Of a DNA stretch of 64,000 nucleotides, positions 27,188 to 34,709 are shown one piece after another. The translations under genes were made by a program, and so were the position numbers. The notes below the pieces were generated by a model. The model made no database searches and was not told the origin of the DNA. It worked only from the letters and a program-made list of their open reading frames with translations. Every line of letters begins with the position of its first letter. The stretch's first letter is position 1. Origin of the DNA: Cytophagaceae bacterium (GTDB lineage: Bacteria > Bacteroidota > Bacteroidia > Cytophagales > Cyclobacteriaceae); contig CP030886.1 in NCBI GenBank assembly GCA_006969745.1, forward strand, positions 1,145,001-1,209,000, read 5' to 3'.

Positions 27188-28195
27188 TTAGTCGGTATCT
27201 AGTTCGTCAAAGAATGAGACAGTCTTAGAAATTCGAGGGCCTTTTTTCTCTTCCTCCTGCGCCTCATCCTCTACAGCTTCTTCCTTCTCGACAACTTCCA
27301 TTTCCTGAGGCTCTTCTGCTTTCACTTCTTCATCAGGAGTCTCTGGTTCTTCCGGAGACTTGATGTTTAGTTCCTCTTTTGGTTCGTCTTTGGCTTCTAT
27401 TTTTTCTTCTGGCGCCGACTCCTCTATTACCTCAGGTTCCGGTTGTGGGGTTGTTTTTTGAATAATCCTTTCGCGCAGTTCCTCCGTTTTTGGCGGTTCG
27501 TTGATTATTTCCACCTCAGGCTTTTTGGCTTCCTCTTTCGGAGCTTCAGTTTCTTTTGGGAGCGGTTCTATGGTTTTAGCTTCTACCTGAACCTCTGTTT
27601 TTTCTGATTTAATTCGCTCTTCGCTTTCACGAGCCAATTTTTTCACTCGTTTTACGTAATCATCAAACTTGAATTCCTTGGTCTCGCCGGTATTCCTTTC
27701 CACTTTTTCAATGAGTGTGACTGAAAGATTCTTGAGCTCCTGAAGTGCATTCTGCCGATGATTTTCAATGTCTCTGTGATTTTGCTCAATGCCTTTCACG
27801 GCATCCTGGAGCTCCTCAATGATCTGACGGGCTTCCATCTCAGCCTGCTCGATCATTGCGCGTGCCTTATTTTTTGATTCGCTCAAAAGGGCTTCCGCAT
27901 TCATTTTGGTTTCTTTCATGTGAAGTTCAGCAGCCTTATTTGCCTGATCAATCACATTGGCACCTGTATCTTCTGCTGTCTTCAGTGTTTTGTATAATGA
28001 AGTTTCAACCTCACGAAGCTTGGCTACTTCCTTTTCTGCTTGTTTGAGCTTAAGATTCAGCTCTTTGTTTTCCTCAAGCAATCGTTCCCATTCATTGGAT
28101 AGCGACTGCAGAAATGCGTTGACTTCATCTTTATCGTATCCCCTGAGTTTCTTCTCAAAGTCTTTTTGACGAATTTCCAGCGGTGTTATCTTCAT
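27188..28195 (-). CDS. DivIVA-domain protein with long acidic tail
   Basis: A 335-residue protein. The first 60 residues are a classic DivIVA/GpsB N-terminus (ITPLEIRQKDFEKKLRGYDKDEVNAFLQ), including the start of a coiled coil with which the family recognises curved membrane. The coiled coil runs to about residue 165. After about 200 the protein becomes a low-complexity tail rich in Glu, Pro and Lys (roughly 120 residues), ending in ISKTVSFFDELDTD. DivIVA proteins recruit partners at the poles or septum. Its start overlaps the WD40 gene by four bases (ATGA) and folB follows. Confidence 0.85.
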   Translation of the reverse strand: MKITPLEIRQKDFEKKLRGYDKDEVNAFLQSLSNEWERLLEENKELNLKLKQAEKEVAKLREVETSLYKTLKTAEDTGANVIDQANKAAELHMKETKMNAEALLSESKNKARAMIEQAEMEARQIIEELQDAVKGIEQNHRDIENHRQNALQELKNLSVTLIEKVERNTGETKEFKFDDYVKRVKKLARESEERIKSEKTEVQVEAKTIEPLPKETEAPKEEAKKPEVEIINEPPKTEELRERIIQKTTPQPEPEVIEESAPEEKIEAKDEPKEELNIKSPEEPETPDEEVKAEEPQEMEVVEKEEAVEDEAQEEEKKGPRISKTVSFFDELDTD

Positions 28196-29097
28196 CCTTC
28201 AAATTTTATTTCCCAAACGGAGATCGAACGATCATCGCTACAAGTTACTAACAAGTCGCGATAATTCATCCATAGCAGCTTATTAACGCTGTTTCCGTGT
28301 CCTGCGTGTCTGTGTTTGTCTAATACTTTTAGTAGGCGGAAATTGTGCGCATCCCAAAGTTTTATGGCTTTATCCATACTGGCTGTCACAAAGTACCGCC
28401 CGTCCTTTCTAAAGATTACGTCATTTATGGTATATAGATGCGCTGCGATGGATTCTCTTTGCACATAGTCGGCCTTGCTATCCCAAACTTTTAGCTGTGC
28501 ATCCCTACCGCCGGTGATTACATACTTTCCTGATGTGTGATATCTGGCAGCAAAAACAGAGTTTTTGTGCCCTTTCAGCTCGTGCAAAACCTCCATGGTG
28601 CTGCTGTCTATGATTCGCGTGATATTGTCACTGAATGCGACCGCAACCTGATTTTCGTATACATCAAAATTTCTCACACGATCATTCGCATATTTTACTC
28701 TATTTGTGATCAGTAGATCTTCATCCAGGCAGACGATTTCTCCATTGGACAGTCCGGCCCAAATCTGCCCGCCAATCACTTTCAAGTCGAATATTTGGTG
28801 ATCGCCCAACTGAATGGAGCCGACCTCTTTTTTCTCCTTAAGGTCTATTTTATGGATCCCATCATTGTTTTGTCCAACGTAGAGAAAGCCTTTACGCGAG
28901 TCGTAGGCCAGCGCGTAGATGGATCCTTCTATTTTGACAATGACCTCCCCTTCGTCCGGCGACCTGAGATCCCAAAGCACAACCATCCCGTCACCTCCGG
29001 CAGAAATGAATCGATGATCATCTATGCTTTCGAGCGTGTAGATGCTGTCATTGTGCCCAAGAAATGTGTGGAGTTTTTTTACTTCGATCTTGCCCAT
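28192..29097 (-). CDS. WD40-repeat beta-propeller protein
   Basis: A 301-residue cytoplasmic protein made of WD40 repeats and no other domain. Blades are clear at the ends (LHTFLGHNDSIYTLESID with VVLWDLRS; LKGHKNSVFAARYHTSGKYVITGGRDAQLKVWD; KDGRYFVTASMDKAIKLWD; LLVTCSDDRSISVWEI) and more divergent in the middle, about six to seven in all. The family forms protein-protein platforms. Translational overlap with the DivIVA gene suggests the two proteins act together. It is divergent from the phosphopantetheinyl transferase, with only 29 bases between the starts. Confidence 0.88.
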   Translation of the reverse strand: MGKIEVKKLHTFLGHNDSIYTLESIDDHRFISAGGDGMVVLWDLRSPDEGEVIVKIEGSIYALAYDSRKGFLYVGQNNDGIHKIDLKEKKEVGSIQLGDHQIFDLKVIGGQIWAGLSNGEIVCLDEDLLITNRVKYANDRVRNFDVYENQVAVAFSDNITRIIDSSTMEVLHELKGHKNSVFAARYHTSGKYVITGGRDAQLKVWDSKADYVQRESIAAHLYTINDVIFRKDGRYFVTASMDKAIKLWDAHNFRLLKVLDKHRHAGHGNSVNKLLWMNYRDLLVTCSDDRSISVWEIKFEG

Positions 29098-29126
29098 TTG
29101 GTATGCAAAAGTATTACAATTGCCTT

Positions 29127-29732
29127 ATGCCATTGCTATTGAACAAGCAGATTGATGATCAATCTGCATATGCTGTTTGGAACATTCAGGAGACGTTTCT
29201 GGAGCTACCCTATTTGTCGCCTGAGCCTTTTCCTGCAGATCTGAATCCAGTAAGGCAGGCAGAGTGGATTGTGGGTAGGATTTTAGTGAAATCTCTTTGT
29301 GAAAAGTTTGATCTTCCATTCGAAGGCATAAGTAAAGAAGCCAACGGCAAACCATTTCTGAATGGGCAGGATGTGCATATTTCCATTTCGCACTCTTTCC
29401 CCATAGCGGCAGCAATGATCCATCTTGAAAAACCTTGCGGCATAGACATGGAGCGCCCGAGGGATAAGCACGATTATGTGAAGATGAAATACCTCCACAG
29501 TTCTGAAATGGAATATAAAAATGACCTTCAAAAGCTCTGCACGATCTGGTGCGCCAAAGAGGTGATCTACAAAATCTTCGGACGTAAGTTTTTAAGCCTC
29601 AAAGATGAAATCAAGATTTCTTTTGAATCGGACAGCATCATAAAAGGTGAGATACTAAAGCCCGAGCATGAAAGCTCCCACATAATCCATTATGAATGGG
29701 TGAAGGAGTATTTGCTGGCGTTTGGGACGTAG
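29127..29732 (+). CDS. 4'-phosphopantetheinyl transferase
   Basis: A 201-residue Sfp/AcpT-type enzyme that transfers the phosphopantetheine arm from CoA to carrier proteins. The magnesium-binding motif is GIDMERPRDK and the second motif WCAKEVIYKIFG; the preceding HISISHSFPIAAA is also typical. The ATG at 29127 fits best. An upstream start at 29064 would run into the divergent WD40 gene and add an unrelated segment. The length suggests the Sfp or PptT type rather than the short AcpS type. No polyketide or peptide synthetase is in the window, so the partner is probably the general acyl carrier protein. Confidence 0.9.
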   Translation: MPLLLNKQIDDQSAYAVWNIQETFLELPYLSPEPFPADLNPVRQAEWIVGRILVKSLCEKFDLPFEGISKEANGKPFLNGQDVHISISHSFPIAAAMIHLEKPCGIDMERPRDKHDYVKMKYLHSSEMEYKNDLQKLCTIWCAKEVIYKIFGRKFLSLKDEIKISFESDSIIKGEILKPEHESSHIIHYEWVKEYLLAFGT

Positions 29733-29813
29733 AGTGGCTGTAGCTAACGAAAAGTAGATTTTCTATATTGTGGTTTATAATTGTTATGATCAATATCGCA
29801 CGAAATAAAAAAA

Positions 29814-30950
29814 ATGAAGAAACTATATATTTCCTTGATTGCTATTAGTTTTTCAACAATTGCACTATCCCAAGATTTTACTGAGCCTTTAACTGTTGAA
29901 ACTAATGATGATGCAGTTCTGAGCTTTAACAATACAGACAATTCATGGCAATACTTGCAATTTAAGAGAAGTGGAATTAGGAAAATTTGGATGGGACTGT
30001 CAAATGGAAACGACTTTAGAATAAATAAGGAAGGTGGAGGAAATATTTTATTGACTGGTGGAAATGTTGGAATAGGCACAACATCTCCAGAAACTGAACT
30101 ACATCTCGTAGGTCAGTTCAGAGGCATTCAAAATAATTCTGGAAATATAATTGGGCTTTACCTATCCAATGACAACACAACTAACAACAATTCAAATTCA
30201 ATTTATTTTGGATCGAAAGACACTTCTGGTGACAGAGACAATGGCGCGATTATCAAAACTATCTTCTCCAATCATTCTTCAACTGGAGTAACTGGTAATT
30301 TAGTTTTTGAAACAGCAAACAATGCTGATAATCCATCAGAACGATTGAGAATAACCGGAACTGGGAATATTGGTATAGGAACAAGTTCACCTGCTGCTAA
30401 ACTTCAAATAATCAATCAAGCTCAAAGTTCCAGTGGTAACACCTTGGTCTTAGGTTCAACATCTAATGGAAGTGCTAACTTAAGATTAGGGTATAGTACT
30501 GACTATTCTTGGATTCAGTCTCATGGTTCTAAGCCTTTAAGAATAAACGAACTAGGGAACAATACAATACTGAATTTAAATTCTGGAAACGTAGGTATTG
30601 GAACTACTTCTATCGGATCTCACAAACTCGCTGTTGAAGGCTCAATTGGTGCAAGAGAAATAAAGGTTGAAGCAAGTGGCTGGTCAGATTTTGTCTTTGA
30701 GAACGATTACGACTTACGAACTCTTGAAGAAGTGGAAGAACACATAAATGAGAATGGTCACCTACCAGAAATTCCAAGCGAAGCAGAAGTAACTGAAAAT
30801 GGAATCAACTTGGGTGAGATGGATGCTAAACTGCTTCAGAAGATCGAGGAACTGACACTTTACATGATAGACATGAACAAGCGAATGAACCAACTCGAAA
30901 CTGAGAATCAAGAACTAAAAGAAAAGGTTAACAGCCTTGAAAACAAGTAA
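29814..30950 (+). CDS. Secreted fibre-like protein with GNVGIGT repeats
   Basis: A 378-residue protein with a signal peptide (LISLIAISFSTIALSQ type). The body consists of beta repeats marked by GNVGIGTTSPETELHL, GNIGIGTSSPAAKLQI and GNVGIGTTSIGSHKLAV, a pattern common in trimeric fibre shafts and in large Bacteroidota surface proteins. The C-terminal about 100 residues (VFENDYDLRTLEEVEEHI, LPEIPSEAEV, NGINLGEMDAKLL, then a coiled coil) resemble the intramolecular-chaperone-like end of such fibres. No sorting domain is seen. Its role is structural or adhesive by analogy. A related-looking palindromic repeat begins just after its stop, as it does after the next gene. Confidence 0.75.
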   Translation: MKKLYISLIAISFSTIALSQDFTEPLTVETNDDAVLSFNNTDNSWQYLQFKRSGIRKIWMGLSNGNDFRINKEGGGNILLTGGNVGIGTTSPETELHLVGQFRGIQNNSGNIIGLYLSNDNTTNNNSNSIYFGSKDTSGDRDNGAIIKTIFSNHSSTGVTGNLVFETANNADNPSERLRITGTGNIGIGTSSPAAKLQIINQAQSSSGNTLVLGSTSNGSANLRLGYSTDYSWIQSHGSKPLRINELGNNTILNLNSGNVGIGTTSIGSHKLAVEGSIGAREIKVEASGWSDFVFENDYDLRTLEEVEEHINENGHLPEIPSEAEVTENGINLGEMDAKLLQKIEELTLYMIDMNKRMNQLETENQELKEKVNSLENK

Positions 30951-30954
30951 AGAT

Positions 30955-31078
30955 CATAACAAGCACTAAAATGAATATGCGAACTGAGTCCTTTCATAGA
31001 TTAATACAAACTGGAAATCTAAGTGATTCTAGCAACTGGGACGCATACTCATTTTAGCTAGACGCTACCCGCAACACC
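30955..31078 (+). repeat. Imperfect palindromic repeat, copy 1 (attC-like?)
   Basis: This begins a few bases after the fibre gene stop with ATAACAAGCACTAAAATG. The segment ACTAAAATGAATATGCG (30965-30981) is complementary to CGCATACTCATTTTAGC (31042-31058), with about two mismatches. The 60 bases between include AACTGGGA. It shares the 15-mer CTAAAATGAATATGC and the TAG(C/T)AACTGGG block with copy 2. Position after a gene and hairpin shape recall attC sites of integron cassettes, but good core-site consensus is missing and no integrase is in the window. The internal 28-codon frame is not counted as a gene. Confidence 0.6.
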
Positions 31079-31088
31079 TCCAGATTAA

Positions 31089-31613
31089 ATGAATCAGTTT
31101 TTTCGAATTTTAGCATTTTTGATACTATCACATAGTGGATTTGAAGTACTCAGTCAAGAATATATTGAAGAGGCCCAAATACAATTGATTCTTCCAAATG
31201 ACAATTGGCAGTTAATTTCGAAGGATGACAAGAACAACCTCCAAGTATATTACTATAAACGCAATCCAATTCTTGATTCTGCAAATCGCAAAGTCATTGC
31301 TAACATCTCAGTAGTTGTTGAAGATGTTCCATCTGATACTGATGTGGTAAGCTTCTCGGTGGTGAAAAGAGGATCAGCGCCATTTGAAGTTCTTGACATG
31401 TTCAATTATGAAAACGGACCGCTCCAAATTAAAAACGCAATAGGCTGGAAAGGTCGATACAGAGACAAAGTAGGTGAGCATACTGTATACGTCATTCACG
31501 CAATTAACAATCAAAAAGGGCTTCAAATAATTTGTGATGTGACTTCAGAACTGTTTGAAATGATAGATGCCGAGTTCAAAGCAACTTTAAAATCTATCAT
31601 AGCTGATAAGTAG
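31089..31613 (+). CDS. Secreted hypothetical protein in a repeat-flanked position
   Basis: A 174-residue protein with a signal peptide ending near FEVLSQE. The mature part reads as an alpha/beta fold like that of PsbP/DUF1795-type proteins (ILPNDNWQLISKDD, then strands VIANISVVVEDV and a final helix EMIDAEFKATLKSII), but I find no decisive motif. The gene stands between the two copies of the imperfect palindromic repeat, with copy 2 starting right at its stop codon, so a unit of gene plus repeat could be mobile. No own promoter is evident. Confidence 0.6.
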   Translation: MNQFFRILAFLILSHSGFEVLSQEYIEEAQIQLILPNDNWQLISKDDKNNLQVYYYKRNPILDSANRKVIANISVVVEDVPSDTDVVSFSVVKRGSAPFEVLDMFNYENGPLQIKNAIGWKGRYRDKVGEHTVYVIHAINNQKGLQIICDVTSELFEMIDAEFKATLKSIIADK

Positions 31614-31716
31614 CGCACAACAAACGCTAAAATGAATATGCCAAATGAACTTTTTGAAAAGGTGTCTCCAAAGCAGAAGTAATCAAGTAGTAACTGGGGA
31701 CACGCTTTTTATTAGA
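31614..31716 (+). repeat. Imperfect palindromic repeat, copy 2 (attC-like?)
   Basis: This starts at the stop of the preceding gene with CACAACAAACGCTAAAATG and ends ACACGCTTTTTATTAG. It shares CTAAAATGAATATGC (31627-31641) and TAGTAACTGGGGAC (31688-31701) with copy 1. An internal stem pairs AAAAGGTGTCTCC with GGGGACACGCTTTT. The outer stem is weaker than in copy 1. Together with the tandem array it fills most of the gene-free stretch 31614-32105. Confidence 0.6.
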
Positions 31717-31775
31717 TTAAATTGACAATAAGCTTTGCAAACCTGTAAGACACCTTTGCACCACTCCCACCAAGC

Positions 31776-31997
31776 CATGCATCCATGTAACTGATCATTG
31801 CAGACTTGTCAACAGCCTATGCAGCGATGTAAGTGCTTTATGCATGGTTGTCAATCGCTCATGTAGTGATGTAATTCCTTTATGCACAGATGTCAGTCGT
31901 TCATGCAGGGATGCAAGTGATTTATGCAGTGATGCAATTCCTTTATGCATGGATGTCAGTCGCTCATGCATGGTGTCAATAGGCTATGCATGCATGG
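31776..31997. repeat. 21-bp tandem repeat array
   Basis: About eight full units of exactly 21 bases from 31818 (units start at 31818, 31839, 31860, 31881, 31902, 31923, 31944 and 31965), plus degenerate flanking units. A typical unit is TATGCATGGATGTCAGTCGCT; the core is YATGCANNGATGTNANTC. Because the period is a multiple of three, every frame reads as a heptad repeat. A plus-strand frame at 31844-32038 encodes about 64 residues with Cys every seven, which I regard as a by-product. Function unknown. Confidence 0.8.
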
Positions 31998-32033
31998 CCG
32001 TGTGTCTAGTAGGGAAACCAGCAATCAATAGCA

Positions 32034-32076
32034 TGTAAAAAAAGCCCTGAACTTGCCTGTCGCAGGCAAGTTCAGG
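32034..32076 (-). terminator. Rho-independent terminator after the permease operon
   Basis: The perfect 14-base inverted repeat CCTGAACTTGCCTG / CAGGCAAGTTCAGG (32046-32059 and 32063-32076) has a three-base loop and is followed on the minus strand by GC and a run of T. It lies 30 bases downstream of the last permease stop. Confidence 0.88.
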
Positions 32077-32105
32077 AATCTTGAATTATTGATTAGGGAT
32101 TTTAT

Positions 32106-34709
32106 TTACTCATCCTTCAAGATATTCACAGGATTTACTTTGGCTGCCTGCAATGATTTGATACCTACCGTCAAAGCACCGATTGCAAATGTGCCTGCTC
32201 CAGCAATGATGAATAGAACAGGACTCAACGAGGTTCTAAATTCAAATCCTTCAAGCCAGGAGTTTCCGAAATAGTATCCAAATGGTACAGCTACAATGAA
32301 TGCAAAAATCATCAGCATCCCGTAATCTTTGGAAAGTAATAAGACCAGTTGCTTTACGCTGGCGCCATGTACTTTTCGTACCCCAATTTCTTTCGATCGC
32401 TGCTCGGCAGTAAATGCGGATAAGCCAAACAATCCGAGGCATGATATGAAGATGGAAATACTCGCAAATATTTTAACTAAGGCGCTTACGGTCATTTCAC
32501 TTTCGTAGCTTTCGGCATAGACTTCATCTACAAATTCATAGTCAAACTCCTGATCGGGGTCTAGCGCTTGATTTACCTCGGCTATTGCCTCAAGCGCTCT
32601 ATTGGGTTCACCTTGAATCCTCACCATGGCCATATTGGTTCGTGATGGTGCAATGCATGAAATTATGAGTGGTGCAATTGGCTCGTGTAAGGTTCTCATA
32701 TGAAAGTTTTTGACCACCCCCACTACCTTTCCATTGATGCCCCAAAATGACAAGTCTTTGTTGATCGGATCATCAAATCCCATGAGCTCAGCTAACACTT
32801 CGTTTATGATAAAGCTGGTGGAGTCGGTCAATTGTTCATTAAAATCTCTTCCTCTTTGTATCTCCATACCCATGGTTTGTACAAACTTTTCATCGGTAAG
32901 AAGCACGTTTATTTCATAGCCTTCTTCGCTCATTCCTTCCCAACGAACGGAGCTGGTAGATCTGCCATAGGAGATGGGGTTTCCGGACGAGGCAGCCATG
33001 GCTTTGACCTCAGGAATTTTTTCAATTTCTGTGCGGTAGGTGTTGAGTCTTTCTCCAAAATTTCCACCCAAACGAACTGCAATGAGGTTCTCTTTATCCA
33101 GTCCGAGGTTTTTGTTCAACACGAATTCAAGCTGCGAGTAAATGACCGCTGTTCCGACAATCAATAATGTAGAAATTGCAAATTGAAAAACAACCAATCC
33201 TTTTCTAAAATAGGCTGCACCGGAAGACTGCTTTACGGCTCCTTTGAGCGACCTTATGATATTGAAAGTAGGTAATAGTACTGCCGGATAAAGGCCTGAA
33301 AAGAATCCAACTCCAAATGTAATTGCACCCAGGAAATACCACGTATTGGGCTGACTAAAGTCAATAAAAAGCTGACGATCTACGAGTTGATTAAAGTATG
33401 GCAACAGCAACCAGACGAAGAAAATGGAAAGTATTGCTGCCAAAAATGACAGTAAAATGGATTCAACGAAAAATTGAAGGCTGATCGAAGATTTATGCGC
33501 ACCCATTACTTTTCGCAGACCTATCTCTTTGGATCTTCTGCCAGACCTGGCTGTAGCCAGATTCATGAAATTGATGCATGCAATGAGGAGAATGAAAATA
33601 GCAACGACAGTCATAATTCTCACATATTCTATTCGGCCTCCGTCAACAACGCCATTTTCGAAATTGGAGTACAGGTAATAGTCCTGAAATTTATGTGCAA
33701 TGAGATATTCTTCACCGGAGTTACTTTGGCCCGCTGCATGTGTGATGATTTCATCGTACATCCGCTTTTCCACTACCGGAAGATCAGCCTCATCGCGAAG
33801 GGTAAAGTATATCCTGAAGCTTCCATTGCCCCAATCATCAACCCAGTCGTTTTGGTTGAAGTAGAGTTGAGCAGGCATTAACCAATCAAACTGCAAACTG
33901 GAGTTGCTGCCAATGTCTTCAAAAACGCCGGTTACAATTGCTTCACCTTCGCCATCAATTTTAATACTTGATCCAACGGCTTTGGCCTTCCAATCAGAAC
34001 CAAATTGTTTTTCTGCCAAACTTCTGGAAATGACAATTGCACCTAAATCATCCAAGGCTGTTTTTACGTCTCCTTCCAGTAATTCGAATGAGAAAAGGGT
34101 CAGGAAATTTGGGGTAGCATAGAATCCATCTTCTTCCCAAAAGTCATCTCCTTTTTCAAATTCAATTTCCATCTGCCAACTTAGCTGAGCCACTTCGTCT
34201 ACTTCCGGGTATTCTTCTCTGAGCAGATCCGCAGCAGGTTTTGGAATCGACCAGACGGTATTGACCATGCCTCCTGATTGCTTCATGTTTCTAAATACCT
34301 GGTAGATTCGGTCGCCGTTTTCATGAAACTTGTCTACCTGAACCTCATCGTTTACCCACATGAGGATAAGCATGCTGGAAACCAGTCCAACGACCAACCC
34401 AAGTAGATTGAGTGCGGTAAAGCCTTTATATCTCAGGGCGTTTCTAAGTGCGATTTTTAAATAATTTTTAATCATAGCAGTATTCATTAGTCCGTTTTTG
34501 ATTTCGAAATTTTTGATAATACCCGGACGGAAAAGGAGCAAGACATCCAGGTAATATTTAATTTTTGCCTTGAGTGGATTTTTATTCTCATGCTCAGCAT
34601 ATAGCTCCGACAAATCACCTTCGACATCTTCTATCAGGGAAGGATTGCAAAACCATCTAAGAAAGCGCGTGGCTAGTTTTGGTGGCATTATGGAATGCCT
34701 TTTACTCAT
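32106..34709 (-). CDS. MacB/FtsX-type ABC permease with N-terminal prefix domain (second of pair)
   Basis: An 867-residue membrane protein. The first about 85 residues form the permease prefix domain (PPKLATRFLRWFCNPSLIEDVEGDLSELYAEH), which typically occurs in Bacteroidota permeases paired with PadR regulators. Then comes a membrane helix, a periplasmic MacB-like core domain, three helices of the first FtsX domain (with RSKEIGLRKVMGAHKSSI), a second periplasmic part and a second FtsX domain (EQRSKEIGVRKVHGASVKQL). Such proteins export or signal with an ATPase partner (MacB mechanotransmission), but no ATPase is encoded here. It overlaps the first permease by eight bases. Confidence 0.9.
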   Translation of the reverse strand: MSKRHSIMPPKLATRFLRWFCNPSLIEDVEGDLSELYAEHENKNPLKAKIKYYLDVLLLFRPGIIKNFEIKNGLMNTAMIKNYLKIALRNALRYKGFTALNLLGLVVGLVSSMLILMWVNDEVQVDKFHENGDRIYQVFRNMKQSGGMVNTVWSIPKPAADLLREEYPEVDEVAQLSWQMEIEFEKGDDFWEEDGFYATPNFLTLFSFELLEGDVKTALDDLGAIVISRSLAEKQFGSDWKAKAVGSSIKIDGEGEAIVTGVFEDIGSNSSLQFDWLMPAQLYFNQNDWVDDWGNGSFRIYFTLRDEADLPVVEKRMYDEIITHAAGQSNSGEEYLIAHKFQDYYLYSNFENGVVDGGRIEYVRIMTVVAIFILLIACINFMNLATARSGRRSKEIGLRKVMGAHKSSISLQFFVESILLSFLAAILSIFFVWLLLPYFNQLVDRQLFIDFSQPNTWYFLGAITFGVGFFSGLYPAVLLPTFNIIRSLKGAVKQSSGAAYFRKGLVVFQFAISTLLIVGTAVIYSQLEFVLNKNLGLDKENLIAVRLGGNFGERLNTYRTEIEKIPEVKAMAASSGNPISYGRSTSSVRWEGMSEEGYEINVLLTDEKFVQTMGMEIQRGRDFNEQLTDSTSFIINEVLAELMGFDDPINKDLSFWGINGKVVGVVKNFHMRTLHEPIAPLIISCIAPSRTNMAMVRIQGEPNRALEAIAEVNQALDPDQEFDYEFVDEVYAESYESEMTVSALVKIFASISIFISCLGLFGLSAFTAEQRSKEIGVRKVHGASVKQLVLLLSKDYGMLMIFAFIVAVPFGYYFGNSWLEGFEFRTSLSPVLFIIAGAGTFAIGALTVGIKSLQAAKVNPVNILKDE

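Noticed and set aside
29744..30079. Minus-strand frame opposite the fibre gene
   Set aside because: Shadow of the fibre gene; no domain and no start context.
30971..31057. 28-codon frame inside palindrome copy 1
   Set aside because: Not kept in copy 2, where the frame ends after 16 codons; a by-product of the repeat.
31844..32038. Plus-strand frame with Cys every seven residues
   Set aside because: It results from the 21-bp repeat being a multiple of three; no promoter, signal or family.
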